Below, piece by piece: positions 53,731 to 62,172 of a DNA stretch of 64,000 bases (positions are counted from its first letter, which is position 1; each line of letters starts with the position of its first letter). The stretch is from positions 1 to 64,000 of the forward strand of contig JBGUBD010000006.1 of the NCBI GenBank assembly GCA_041821185.1, written 5' to 3'. The position numbers were made by a program, and so were the translations under genes. This stretch comes from Phycisphaerales bacterium AB-hyl4 (lineage in GTDB: Bacteria > Planctomycetota > Phycisphaerae > Phycisphaerales > Phycisphaeraceae). The notes under the pieces were generated by a model. That model was not told where the DNA came from. It saw nothing but the letters and a program-made list of their open reading frames with translations, and made no database searches.

Positions 53731-54123
53731 TCAATCCTCGTTAGGCAGCAGGATGGTGAGTACCGGCTCGCCTTCGTCGCCAGGTCCGCAGATGACCTTG
53801 AGCGTGACGGTCTCCTGGCGTTCCGGCTCCATCAGGAAAATCACCTGAAACAGAAGCTGATCCTTGCGGCGGGAGCGACGGATCGCGTGGTAGAGCATCC
53901 ACAACAGGTCATGCCCACGCCCGCGTTCGGATTGACCCAGCGACCGCAACCCCTCGCGAGGGACGACGTAGCCGTGCCACACCGCCGCCGTGCAGGCCAC
54001 CGGGCAGTGGAAGCCGGTCTCTTTCGCCCATTCGGTGAGATCAACGAGCACGCCATCGGCCAGGGCCTGCTGGCGGGTGTAGCGATAGATGATCGGATCG
54101 GATTCGGGGTGCGTCTCGGCCAT
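53731..54123 (-). CDS. DUF6573-like mobile-element protein
   Basis: A 130-residue protein starting with YRYTRQQALADGVLVDLTEWAKETGF, the signature of the DUF6573 family found in phages, plasmids and integrated elements. Function unknown; it often travels with helicases and recombination genes. Here it precedes the SF2 helicase by 4 nt. The upstream 345 nt hold no gene and a G-run near 54260. Confidence 0.8.
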   Translation of the reverse strand: MAETHPESDPIIYRYTRQQALADGVLVDLTEWAKETGFHCPVACTAAVWHGYVVPREGLRSLGQSERGRGHDLLWMLYHAIRRSRRKDQLLFQVIFLMEPERQETVTLKVICGPGDEGEPVLTILLPNED

Positions 54124-54408
54124 GGGGCCCTCCGTCGTTGGGAAGATTCGCAGGTCTCCGGTGCCTGCTTACCCATCCATGGCACGACGCGGGGGCAGCG
54201 ATAATGTGGTTGTTGCTGCTGGGCATCGCCAGCAGAGGCAGACCGGGGCCCTGCCTGGGGGGGGGGTAGGGAGAGGGGTAAGGGAAGTATGGCGGAGACG
54301 GGGGAGATATGGCCGATCCTCCGCCGATGTGGTTCTCGGCGAACGTTGCACTTCCCGTGGAAGGGCCTCTGGATAACGACCATCCAGACACCTTGCCCCA
54401 GAAGACAC

Positions 54409-54456
54409 TTGACTGGCGGGCCGGGACGGCCGACAATATGTACAGAATTGCGTACA
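54409..54456 (+). promoter_or_regulatory. Promoter and TGTACA-type operator of the Phd/YefM antitoxin
   Basis: A -35 TTGACT (54409-54414), 17 nt, and a -10-like GACAAT (54432-54437). Right after it lie TGTACA (54439-54444), 6 nt, and CGTACA (54451-54456), giving a 12-bp centre-to-centre spacing. E. coli YefM binds TGTACA repeats with that spacing, so this is a good autoregulatory operator candidate. Confidence 0.65.
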
Positions 54457-54468
54457 TTGGAGTCCGCC

Positions 54469-54759
54469 ATGCGAACCGCCAACATCATGCCCTTCACCGA
54501 GCACCGCCAACACCTACGCGAACACTTCGAGCAGGTGAAACGCAGCAACCACCCCCTGATCGTGACCACCAATGGCAAGCCCGCTGCCGTCGTGATCAGC
54601 CCCGAACGCTACGATCAACTCGCTGAAGCGGAAGAACGCCTGCAAAGCCTGGAAATGATCGACAAGAGCATGCAGGACATTCAGGCCGGTCGCACCCAGC
54701 CGATGCGAGACGCCCTCCGCCAGATCGCCGACGAACAGGGTGTGAAGCTTGAGCGGTGA
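54469..54759 (+). CDS. Phd/YefM-family antitoxin
   Basis: A 96-residue antitoxin. The N-terminal DNA-binding half contains NIMPFTEHRQHL and the Phd/YefM strand LIVTTNGKPAAVVISPERYDQL. The C-terminal helix would neutralise a RelE/ParE-type toxin. The start at 54469 lies 13 nt after the TGTACA operator. The cognate toxin gene immediately downstream is broken by frameshifts, so this antitoxin appears orphaned. Confidence 0.88.
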   Translation: MRTANIMPFTEHRQHLREHFEQVKRSNHPLIVTTNGKPAAVVISPERYDQLAEAEERLQSLEMIDKSMQDIQAGRTQPMRDALRQIADEQGVKLER

Positions 54760-55105
54760 TCATCCCTACAAGGTGGTCGTCACCGAGACGACGCTGGATG
54801 CGATTCGATCCGCCGTTCGGTAATCGCCATTGAAGAGAAAGCCCCGCTCAACGCTCAGCGTTGGCTTGAGGGGTTATGGGATGCCGTGGACACGTTGGAG
54901 ACATGGCCCACGCGTTGCAGCCTGGCTCCGGAAAACGCATATCGCCCCTTCGAAATCCGCAAGCTCAACCACGGCAGCCACCTGATCCTGTTCACCATCA
55001 ACAAAGAGCAGGCGACGGTCTATGTAATTGGTCTGCGTCACGGGATGCAAGAACCCGCCTCAAGAGGAGCTCCCTGCTACATCCACCGATATTCGACGAG
55101 GGTGA
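54749..55105 (+). pseudogene. RelE/ParE-type toxin, frameshifted
   Basis: The reading starts at a TTG overlapping the antitoxin stop codon (YKVVVTETTLDAIRSAV, then stop). It resumes in another frame as VIAIEEKAPLNAQRW ... PFEIRKLNHGSHLILFT ... VYVIGLRHGMQEP, and ends in a third frame as PQEELPATSTDIRRG with a stop at 55103. Each piece matches the ParE/RelE plasmid-stabilisation family. Two frameshifts make an active toxin unlikely, barring sequencing error. Confidence 0.75.
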
Positions 55106-55494
55106 CTGGGCAAGAATGTAAGAATTTTGACTGCAATACCGACAATCACTGCACTAAATGCTTATCGATGACAAGGCCATCGGTGAAAGAAAGACAGATG
55201 ACCACCATCGACGCAATAGCGATTACCAAAATCCACATTACCCAGGACGTCTTTTGCAAATGCTATGTCCCCAGAAACGTCTGCCTATACAGTATTGGTA
55301 ATGCGTACGCGTACGCGTGAGAAGATATCCACGGTTTGTAATCCCATTGATTCCTCGGCGACATATCAGCGGTTGTTGAAACATAGTAAAAGGGCGGGTT
55401 ACATCGGTGGCCACATCATCAGCACGGCGGCAATGCAACTCGGTGATACTTGCGTCGGTGCGACGTAGTCTTGCATTTCGCCGTATCGTTGACC
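55106..55494. other. Non-coding stretch after the broken toxin
   Basis: About 390 nt with no gene I can support. It includes a short GCGTAC tandem run near 55303-55317 and leads into the hexanucleotide repeat. Confidence 0.4.
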
Positions 55495-55548
55495 GACTTC
55501 GACTTCGACTTCGACTTCGACTTCGACTTCGACTTCGACTTCGACTTC
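55495..55548. repeat. (GACTTC)9 tandem hexanucleotide repeat
   Basis: Nine perfect GACTTC units followed by the degenerate units GACATC and GACTTT. On the minus strand it would encode alternating Val-Glu, on the plus strand Asp-Phe. Not part of a convincing gene. It is prone to slippage and may be phase-variable in length. Confidence 0.95.
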
Positions 55549-55659
55549 GACATCGACTTTGAGGTCAACGTCTGAGAAAGCGATGAGTACGATTAGCATT
55601 CAATTTAAGTTGGCGGAACTGCTCCAAGAAATGCAGGCGAGTGAAGGGGTTGCTGCCCA

Positions 55660-55944
55660 GCCGCCCTTAGTGAATACAAAACGGTGCAACGCATCCTCAA
55701 GCGAGCCAAGGTGTCGCGATGGACGCCCGCGTTCCAGGTTCTGCGGGCGTGTGCTGAAGTGGATTTCCTACAGCTCGGCCTCAGTGAACGGCTCTACACG
55801 CGGGCCATCGGCCACAGCCCGGAAGTGAGTCGCAAGTATTATCTGGACAAATTCGAAAAGACCGTGCTGGAAGATCAGGAACGCAACGAATATCTCGCGG
55901 CATTGAAAATTGCGGAAAGCCGGATCGTCAAAGCGGCGGGGTGA
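55660..55944 (+). pseudogene. Tyrosine recombinase (integrase) C-terminal remnant
   Basis: The frame contains VQRILKRAKVSRWTPAFQVLRA followed by RAIGHSPEVSRKYYLDKFE, i.e. the Arg-containing box and the GH...Y-box of phage-type integrases, with a Tyr in SRKYY as the nucleophile. The N-terminal core-binding and first catalytic parts are missing. This is a relic of an integrated element, in line with the neighbouring helicase, DUF6573 and toxin-antitoxin genes. Confidence 0.75.
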
Positions 55945-56050
55945 TTAGCCCCTTCCCCCATCACGGGGACTGGACGGTTCGCACCCAATCCGCCGGGTTC
56001 ATCACGCGGACGCCTCGGCGATGCCGAGCGGGGAAGTGCTTGATGTTGCC
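55943..56050. repeat. Direct repeat, left copy (PIN-toxin 3' end)
   Basis: About 108 nt almost identical to 60395-60502, in the same orientation, starting GATT-GCCCCTTCCCC and ending AAGTGCTTGATGTTGCC. The two copies bracket the autotransporter gene, about 4.4 kb apart. Confidence 0.85.
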
Positions 56051-56066
56051 GACGATCGTGTGGTCA
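55961..56066 (-). pseudogene. PIN-domain toxin C-terminal remnant
   Basis: On the minus strand this reads DHTIVGNIKHFPARHRRGVR, then VMNPADWVRTV and a stop at 55961. It is homologous to the last 35 residues of the intact PIN toxin at 60412-60834. The first three quarters of the gene are absent. It lies within the left direct repeat. Confidence 0.8.
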
Positions 56067-56260
56067 ATCTGTCATGTCTCGCATGCCGGAGCCCGATAAC
56101 CGGGAAATCAGCAAAAACCCTACAACCTGCTCAGGATCCCCAGGCCGATCACCGAAGAACAACGTGTCGGTTCATCAGTTTTGAGAACTTGCACCTCCAC
56201 ATGGCCACCGCAGTGTGTGAAGTTTTCCGGTTTTTTTACCACACGAAAAAGGGTTTGGTT

Positions 56261-59200
56261 ATGCCTGGTTATTATCACATTCTTTTCAGTTCCGTTGGCC
56301 AACGGGCCACATCGTTCCGCCGTTGGTCCCTTGGGGCGGCGGTCTTATCGCTCGGCGTGATGGTTCCGCCGGCGGTGGCACAGGACACCCAGTGGGACGC
56401 CGGCACCGGCGACTGGTTTGATGACGCCAACTGGAGCAACAACGAACCCACGGCAAGCAGCTCCGTGACCATCGACAACGACGGCACAGCCAATATCCAG
56501 TCTGGCGGCGCAACGGCGCAGTACATCTACGTAGGCGATACCGATGGCAACTCGGGCTTTATCCGAATCACTGGCGGTGGCGAGTTGACCACCTCCGATG
56601 ACGGGTCGAACTGGACCAGTGTCCTCGGCCGTTTTTCAAACAGCACCGGCGAGATCACTGTTGACGGCGATGGTTCCGTCTGGAACAACCTCGGCAACAC
56701 ACACGTTGGTAGTAATGGTAGCGGCACACTGACCATCAGCGATGGTGGGCTGGTCATCACCGGGAACAACTTCCTGCTGGGGCAATACCCTGGCTCGACC
56801 GGCATACTCAACATCGGCGACGGCGGCGCGGCCGGCATCCTCGACACCGCCAGCGTTCACGGCGGCAGCAGTTTTGGCAGCGGTGGCCCAGCCATCCTCA
56901 ACTTCAATCACACTGACAGCGACTACTGGTTCACCAGCGACGGCACCGCCGACGGCGATGCCATCAGCATCACCGGCAGCACCGAGGTCAACACCCTCGG
57001 CTCCGGCTGGACCACACTCACCGGCACGCACGACTACGCCGGCGGCACGCAACTCTACGACGACAGCACACTGCGCATCCACGACGCCGACCTGACCACC
57101 CGTCGATTCTTCGTTGGCGTCGACGACGGTGACAACGCTGTCCTGCGGATCGAAGATGGCTCGACCGTCGTCTCCGGCCAGGGCAACATTGCGGCCGACT
57201 ACAGCGTCATCGGCGTTTACGCCGACAGCGTCGGAACCGTCATCGTCGATGGGGCCGACACAAGCTGGATCAGCCCCGCCGACTTGTTCGTCGGCGAAAA
57301 TGGCATGGGTACGCTCTACGTCACCGGCGGCGCGACCGTGGAATCAGGATACGCCTTCGTCAGCGGGGGTAACCATTCAACCGGCCAAGCGGTGATCCAC
57401 GGCGAAGACTCCACCTGGACGGTCAACGAAGACCTCTACGTCGGCAGCTACGGATCGAATGCGGACGGCCAAATGATGATCGCCAACGGTGGCGTCGTCA
57501 ACGTCGCGGGCGACTTCATCCTCGCTGACAACTCCACCAGTTGGGGGACGCTGACCATCGGCGATGATGGGGCCGCGGGCATTCTCAACGCCGATCGCAT
57601 CGAGCAAGGCAGTGGCATCGCAACCCTCCGGTTCCACCACACCGACAGCGACTACTGGTTCACCAACGACGGGACCGGCGACGGCGAGACCATCCAGTTG
57701 GCCGGCCGCGTCATGATCGAGCACAACCAGACGGGAACCACCACCCTCACCGGGCAGGTGACGGATCAGTACACCGGGCGCATTGACGTTAATCGTGGCA
57801 CACTGCGTTTTGACAACGCCACCTTTGAATCCACCGAAGCGCTGCGCGCCAACGTGGACGTTGGCGATATCACCACGATGGAACTGATCAATGGCAGCCA
57901 CGTCACTGTCAGTTCGACGGAACTCGGCGCTGCCGCCGACGCCGACAGCACGCTGATCGTCGCCGGCGAAAACACCACCCTCACCACCGACTGGATGTAC
58001 CCAGGATGGGAGGGCAACTACACGATCTTCGTGGAAGATGGTGGCACGATTGACGTGGTCAACGACATCTGGTCGACCGGCGGCCAGATCACCGTCGACG
58101 GCGAAGGCTCCAGACTCGCGGCCGATGCATGGTACATCGGCTGGGAAGCAGATCACGATGACACGCTGACCGTCACCAACGGCGGCAAGCTGATTGGTCG
58201 CACCAGTTTCGAATTGGCCAATGGCGTCGATGCCTACGCGACGCTGAACATCGGCGACGGTGGCGCGGCCGGCATCATCGACACCGAAACCATCACAACC
58301 GGTGACGGCACGGCCACCGTCAACTTCAACCACACCGACAGCGACTATCGCTTCACCCGCGACGGCACGGCCGACGGCGATGATGTCATCATCGCTGGCA
58401 GCACCAGCGTCAACCATCACAACACCGGCACGACCACGCTGTTCGGCACGCACACTTACACCGGCGATACCCGTGTTTCCGCTGGCACGCTCGTGGTCAA
58501 CGGCTCGATTGCCGACTCCGACTTCGAAGTCACCGGCAGCGGCACGCTCGGCGGCACGGGCACGGTCGGCAACCTGCTTTTGAGCCAGGGCACGCTCCGG
58601 CCCGGCAACTCCATCGGCACGCTCACCGTCGACGGCGACTACATTCACACCAGCAATGCCACGCTCGAAATCGAAATCAACGACGGTGGCAATCAGCCCG
58701 GCGTCAACAACGACCTCGTCGAGGTCACCGGCGACGCCACGCTGCAGGGCGGCACGGTCAGCGTCCTCGCCGAGCCGGGCAACTATAAAGATGGCACCCA
58801 ATACACCTTCCTCCACGCCGACGGCTCCGTCGTCAGCACGTACGACCAGATCACCGTCAACCTCGCCCACCTCTTCACCGCCGAACTGGGCTACACCCAC
58901 CACACCGCCTACTTCACGCTCCTGCTCAACGACACCGAATATGAATCGCTGGGCCTCAGCGGCGACCAGCGCGGCGTCGGCAAGGTGCTCGACGACCTCT
59001 TCCCCACCGCCACCGGCGACCTCGCGGTCCTCTTCAACGAACTGGCGGGCCTCGACGACAACGACGCACGCAACGCCATCCAGCAGCTTTCCGGCGAAAC
59101 CACCGGGGCCAGCTCGACCGCCGTCGTGCAGGCGACCACCGGCGCTCGCAACACCGTGTTCAACCGTATGCGCCCGGCCGTCGGCAGCCTCGCCCTCCCC

Positions 59201-60130
59201 GGCCCGGCAACCAGCTTCGACGGCGGCTCGCTCTCGCTCGCCAGTGCCGACACCCAGCAGTCGGCTCGTTTGCTCGCAGACATGCGCGACCAACGCCAGT
59301 GGCTCGCCTGGGTGCAAGGCTATGGCGAGTACGGCGACGTCGACGGTTCGAATACCACCACCGGCTTCGACTACTGGACCGGCGGAGCGATGGCGGGCGT
59401 CGACCGCAGCCTCAATGACAACTGGCTCGTCGGCCTCTACGGCGGCTACGCCCGCTCACGCGTCAGCAGCGACGGCGGCCGACAGAAGATGAACATCGAC
59501 CACTACCTGCTCGGCCTGCACACCCGCTACGACCGCGACCGCTGGTACGGCCTGGCAAGCGTCTTCACCGGCTACCAGCGATACGACAACGAACGCAACC
59601 TCCGCTTCGGCGGCATCGACCGCCAGGCAGACGCCACGTTCAGCGGCGGGCAGATCGGCTCGGCCGTCGAGCTTGGCCGAACGTATGAGAAGTCGAACTG
59701 GACCATTCAGCCGCTCGCCGGCGTGCAGTACGTCTTCGTGCATCGCGAAGCCTACACCGAGTCCGGTGCGGACGCGGCCAACCTCGAACTGGGCCACGAC
59801 GACACGCACTCGCTCCAGTCGAGCCTGGGCGTCAACCTTGCCCGTGCGTTGTTCGACCACGGCGACACGCATGCACAGCTTCATCTGCGGGCTCGTTACA
59901 ACTATGAGTTTCTCGATGATGGTGGCACGGTCAGCGCCCGCTTCGCCGGCAGCGGCGGTGATGCGTTCAGCGTCGACTCGGCCGAGCTTGGCCGACACAG
60001 CGGCCAACTCGGCGCGGGCATCGGTTGGCAGATGAACGAGCGGACGAACCTGCACGTCGGCTACGACGTGCAGTTCAACGATCGCTACCACGCCCACCAC
60101 GGCATGGCGACGCTCAGCTTCGCGTGGTAA
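56261..60130 (+). CDS. Autotransporter with T5SS/PEP-CTERM-associated repeats
   Basis: A 1,289-residue surface protein. Signal peptide about residues 1-42 (SLGAAVLSLGVMVPPAVAQ). The passenger (about 45-960) has repeated strand-loop units such as GTLTISDGGLVITGNNFLLG and LNIGDGGAAGILDT and autotransporter-associated patches (TTTLTGTHDYAGGT, GTLGGTGTVGNLLLSQGTLRPGN). The last 280 residues form a type Va beta-barrel, starting near WLAWVQGYGEYGD and ending in Phe-Ala-Trp, the outer-membrane insertion signal. It should self-export and display a long beta-helix. The start at 56261 fits the signal; a longer in-frame extension overlaps the PIN remnant. A strong terminator follows. Confidence 0.92.
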   Translation: MPGYYHILFSSVGQRATSFRRWSLGAAVLSLGVMVPPAVAQDTQWDAGTGDWFDDANWSNNEPTASSSVTIDNDGTANIQSGGATAQYIYVGDTDGNSGFIRITGGGELTTSDDGSNWTSVLGRFSNSTGEITVDGDGSVWNNLGNTHVGSNGSGTLTISDGGLVITGNNFLLGQYPGSTGILNIGDGGAAGILDTASVHGGSSFGSGGPAILNFNHTDSDYWFTSDGTADGDAISITGSTEVNTLGSGWTTLTGTHDYAGGTQLYDDSTLRIHDADLTTRRFFVGVDDGDNAVLRIEDGSTVVSGQGNIAADYSVIGVYADSVGTVIVDGADTSWISPADLFVGENGMGTLYVTGGATVESGYAFVSGGNHSTGQAVIHGEDSTWTVNEDLYVGSYGSNADGQMMIANGGVVNVAGDFILADNSTSWGTLTIGDDGAAGILNADRIEQGSGIATLRFHHTDSDYWFTNDGTGDGETIQLAGRVMIEHNQTGTTTLTGQVTDQYTGRIDVNRGTLRFDNATFESTEALRANVDVGDITTMELINGSHVTVSSTELGAAADADSTLIVAGENTTLTTDWMYPGWEGNYTIFVEDGGTIDVVNDIWSTGGQITVDGEGSRLAADAWYIGWEADHDDTLTVTNGGKLIGRTSFELANGVDAYATLNIGDGGAAGIIDTETITTGDGTATVNFNHTDSDYRFTRDGTADGDDVIIAGSTSVNHHNTGTTTLFGTHTYTGDTRVSAGTLVVNGSIADSDFEVTGSGTLGGTGTVGNLLLSQGTLRPGNSIGTLTVDGDYIHTSNATLEIEINDGGNQPGVNNDLVEVTGDATLQGGTVSVLAEPGNYKDGTQYTFLHADGSVVSTYDQITVNLAHLFTAELGYTHHTAYFTLLLNDTEYESLGLSGDQRGVGKVLDDLFPTATGDLAVLFNELAGLDDNDARNAIQQLSGETTGASSTAVVQATTGARNTVFNRMRPAVGSLALPGPATSFDGGSLSLASADTQQSARLLADMRDQRQWLAWVQGYGEYGDVDGSNTTTGFDYWTGGAMAGVDRSLNDNWLVGLYGGYARSRVSSDGGRQKMNIDHYLLGLHTRYDRDRWYGLASVFTGYQRYDNERNLRFGGIDRQADATFSGGQIGSAVELGRTYEKSNWTIQPLAGVQYVFVHREAYTESGADAANLELGHDDTHSLQSSLGVNLARALFDHGDTHAQLHLRARYNYEFLDDGGTVSARFAGSGGDAFSVDSAELGRHSGQLGAGIGWQMNERTNLHVGYDVQFNDRYHAHHGMATLSFAW

Positions 60131-60169
60131 AGCCACCATAAGCGAATCGAAATCAGCATGAATCTCGCG

Positions 60170-60206
60170 GCGTCACGTCTCCAACCGAGGCGTGACGCTT
60201 TTTTTA
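60170..60206 (+). terminator. Rho-independent terminator of the autotransporter gene
   Basis: A perfect 8-bp stem (arms 60170-60177 and 60191-60198) with a 13-nt loop and seven T residues. It is 40 nt after the stop codon. Confidence 0.88.
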
Positions 60207-60394
60207 TTCGAGTGAAACGAAACCTCGTCAATGCGATGGGCCGATTCAACCAAGTGGCCGCAAGATGGTGTTGCTCAGAGGCCGATCATCACCCAAGCCC
60301 CACGACCTCAGCCTTCGCTGTCTGTAGGACCTACTTGAGAATAAACTGTGTGGTGCCCCTCTGGCAGTTCCGGCGAATAGCCGAACATTGGGAT

Positions 60395-60502
60395 GATTCG
60401 CCCCTTCCCCATCATGAAGATAAGACGGCTCGCACCCAAGCCGCCGGGTTCATCACGCGGACGCCGTGGCGATGCCGAGCGGGGAAGTGCTTGATGTTGC
60501 CG
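60395..60502. repeat. Direct repeat, right copy (3' end of intact PIN gene)
   Basis: Matches 55943-56050 over about 108 nt, with a few substitutions and small gaps. The match ends a little before the conserved middle of the PIN gene. Confidence 0.85.
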
Positions 60503-60834
60503 GTAACGAGGGAATCCACCCGACCGGCCGCAGCGACTTCCAGAAACATCGCATCGTCCGGATCCGGCAGCACCGCCCCCGGCAGCACCACCCCCAGCGG
60601 CACCGCCGCCACGAGTTCGCCCGTCTGCTCCAAGAACGTGAGCACCTCGGCGACCGCCTCGGGATCGAAGCCGAAGCGGGGTCGAGCCAGCACCTCGCGG
60701 TACTCCCCGAGGATGCGAGCGTCGTAGCAGAGCCGTACCCGCTCGGAGAGCAGCAGTTGCAGCACCTGGGCCGGCGGCCCGTTCGGCGACAGCAGCCCCG
60801 CGACCAGGACGTTGGTATCCAGCACGATCCTCAT
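60412..60834 (-). CDS. PIN-domain toxin (VapC-like, COG1569 type)
   Basis: The 140-residue protein starts MRIVLDTNVLVAGLL with the first catalytic Asp, and has the later acidic residues in LGEYREVLARPRFG and LPDPDDAMFLEVAAAG, then TGNIKHFP. PIN toxins of this class are metal-dependent RNases. The ATG overlaps the upstream antitoxin by 4 nt (60831-60834), the usual toxin-antitoxin arrangement. Its 3' end is duplicated 4.4 kb to the left. Confidence 0.9.
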   Translation of the reverse strand: MRIVLDTNVLVAGLLSPNGPPAQVLQLLLSERVRLCYDARILGEYREVLARPRFGFDPEAVAEVLTFLEQTGELVAAVPLGVVLPGAVLPDPDDAMFLEVAAAGRVDSLVTGNIKHFPARHRHGVRVMNPAAWVRAVLSS

Positions 60835-61118
60835 CGGCGTCGGTCCTTACGGACTGCGGTGATCTCCTGCTCGATCGCCGCCGCCGAGAGCTGGTCCCGA
60901 CCGGCCTGGGTCGCCTGTTCCTGCAACTGCTTGACCGCCCGAAGGGCTCGGGCCTGCCGCAACTCCTGTAGTGACTGCTCGAAGTGGGCTTCGTCGGTGG
61001 CACTGACGATGGCGATGGGCTTGCCGTTGCTGGTCAACACCAGCTCCCCCTCGCGGGCCAGCTCCCGCCAGACCTCAGCTGATTTCCCACGCAGTTCACG
61101 GACGGAGACAAACTTCAC
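60831..61118 (-). CDS. Phd/YefM-type antitoxin for the PIN toxin
   Basis: A 95-residue Phd-fold protein: MKFVSVRELRGKSAEVWREL, then GELVLTSNGKPIAIVSA. The C-terminal half is helical and charged and should bind the PIN toxin. A Phd-type antitoxin with a PIN toxin is a known mixed pairing. Upstream at 61151-61168 is GCAACA-N6-TGTACG, similar in spacing and sequence to the operator of the other antitoxin at 54439. Confidence 0.9.
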   Translation of the reverse strand: MKFVSVRELRGKSAEVWRELAREGELVLTSNGKPIAIVSATDEAHFEQSLQELRQARALRAVKQLQEQATQAGRDQLSAAAIEQEITAVRKDRRR

Positions 61119-61150
61119 GGCGTAGACTCCCGTTCAAAGGGTTCACGACT

Positions 61151-61168
61151 GCAACACAATAGTGTACG
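61151..61168. promoter_or_regulatory. Possible antitoxin operator
   Basis: GCAACA-CAATAG-TGTACG shares the 12-bp half-site spacing and the TGTAC core with the operator at 54439-54456. On the minus strand it lies about 33 nt before the antitoxin start. Confidence 0.35.
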
Positions 61169-61273
61169 CAATCGTCACCCAGAAGGCTATACTTTTGCCA
61201 CGATCCTGTCGACCCTCGACGCCGGCGACCTTCCCCAGATGGCTCTTGTCGGTTGTCCGCCAGCCGGAGCGTT

Positions 61274-61295
61274 GCCGTGGATGCGCATCCACGGC
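61274..61295. repeat. 22-bp perfect palindrome
   Basis: Arms GCCGTGGATGC and GCATCCACGGC meet without a spacer, followed by a third partial copy (GCATCCAC). No gene is found in the roughly 330 nt between the antitoxin gene and the tRNA terminator. It could be a protein-binding site or a REP-like unit. Confidence 0.7.
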
Positions 61296-61456
61296 GCATC
61301 CACAGCGGCCCTCCCGATACCTAACAAACGGGGCCTGCCGCAAATCGTGAGAGTGTCGACTTTGGGTGGTTTTTCGATGTGGTGGTCGACTGCCACGCCA
61401 GGTTCCGAGCCCGTGGGAATAGGCCGAGAATAGCGTTTTCGCCGGGTGAAATGGAC

Positions 61457-61490
61457 AAAAAAGAAGCCCTGTGGAGGGTTTCCACAGGGC
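61457..61490 (-). terminator. Terminator downstream of tRNA-Gly
   Basis: A perfect 9-bp stem (61466-61474 with 61482-61490) and a T-rich tail (TTCTTTTTT) on the minus strand, starting 11 nt past the tRNA 3' end. Confidence 0.9.
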
Positions 61491-61501
61491 TGTTCATTGA
61501 A

Positions 61502-61573
61502 AGCGGGTGAAGGGATTCGAACCCTCGACATTCACGTTGGCAACGTGACGCTCTACCACTGAGCTACACCCGC
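61502..61573 (-). tRNA. tRNA-Gly (anticodon GCC)
   Basis: On the minus strand GCGGGTG pairs with CACCCGC at the acceptor stem. The D-arm is AGCTCAGTGGTAGAGC, the anticodon loop TTGCCAA with GCC, and the T-arm GAGGGTTCGAATCCCTT. 72 nt, discriminator U, CCA not encoded. Confidence 0.97.
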
Positions 61574-61706
61574 ATAGGGAGTTATTTGCTATCAAGGGTT
61601 TACGTTCGGCCGAAATCCATTGTTTGCCAGATTTCTTGCCACTTTTTCCCTTGCTCGCATAAGCTTGACCATGCGAGGGAGCACATAATAGCGAGGCAGG
61701 CGGAAA

Positions 61707-62172
61707 ATGGCAAAACAAGGCCGACGCGGCAGGCCGACGCAGTCGTACACGACCAGTTGGGGCGAACCCATTGTGAGGCTGGTCCGGGCACCGACGGCCG
61801 CTGGCGGGTCATGGTGACAGGCACGAGGTTTACAGAAGCCGATGAGCGACGGGCCATCGCCTGGTTTCGCACCATGGTCGAGCTGGGCATGGTAGAGATG
61901 CCGTCGCACTTCCAACCAGCGTTTCGCCTGACCACCGATGGCTTCTCCCGGGTGACGCTACGCCGAAACGCCGGGGAGCGGGTACTCAGGGGGGCTACGC
62001 GAGTTGATCTCGCAGCCCGCTTACGTTGCAGTGATGGTCGGTATTCCCGAGTTGGCGAACCTCCGGCGCCTGCTCATGCCGAAGCCCCTGATCGCGATTG
62101 AGGAACTGATCGCTACGTACGAGAAGAACAACGCCAGCACGGGCCGGGCCAAGCAGCGGGCGCTTTACCTCA
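61707..62172 (+). pseudogene. Tyrosine integrase N-terminal remnant, frameshifted
   Basis: From the ATG at 61707 the frame reads MAKQGRRGRPTQSYTTSWGE. It shifts to GRWRVMVTGTRFTEADERRA and then to PAYVAVMVGIPELANLRR ... IEELIATYEKNNASTGRAKQ, the core-binding helix of integrases. The catalytic half is absent. It lies on the 5' side of tRNA-Gly, opposite to the classical att arrangement, so tRNA-targeted insertion is not supported. Confidence 0.6.

Noticed and set aside
55399..55599. Minus-strand Val-Glu repeat protein
   Set aside because: The frame exists only because of the GACTTC tandem repeat; both flanks lack coding character.
61502..61707. tRNA-Gly as the attachment site of the neighbouring integrase remnant
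   Set aside because: The integrase remnant lies on the 5' side of the tRNA, whereas such elements usually insert at the tRNA 3' end, and no repeat of the tRNA end was found nearby.
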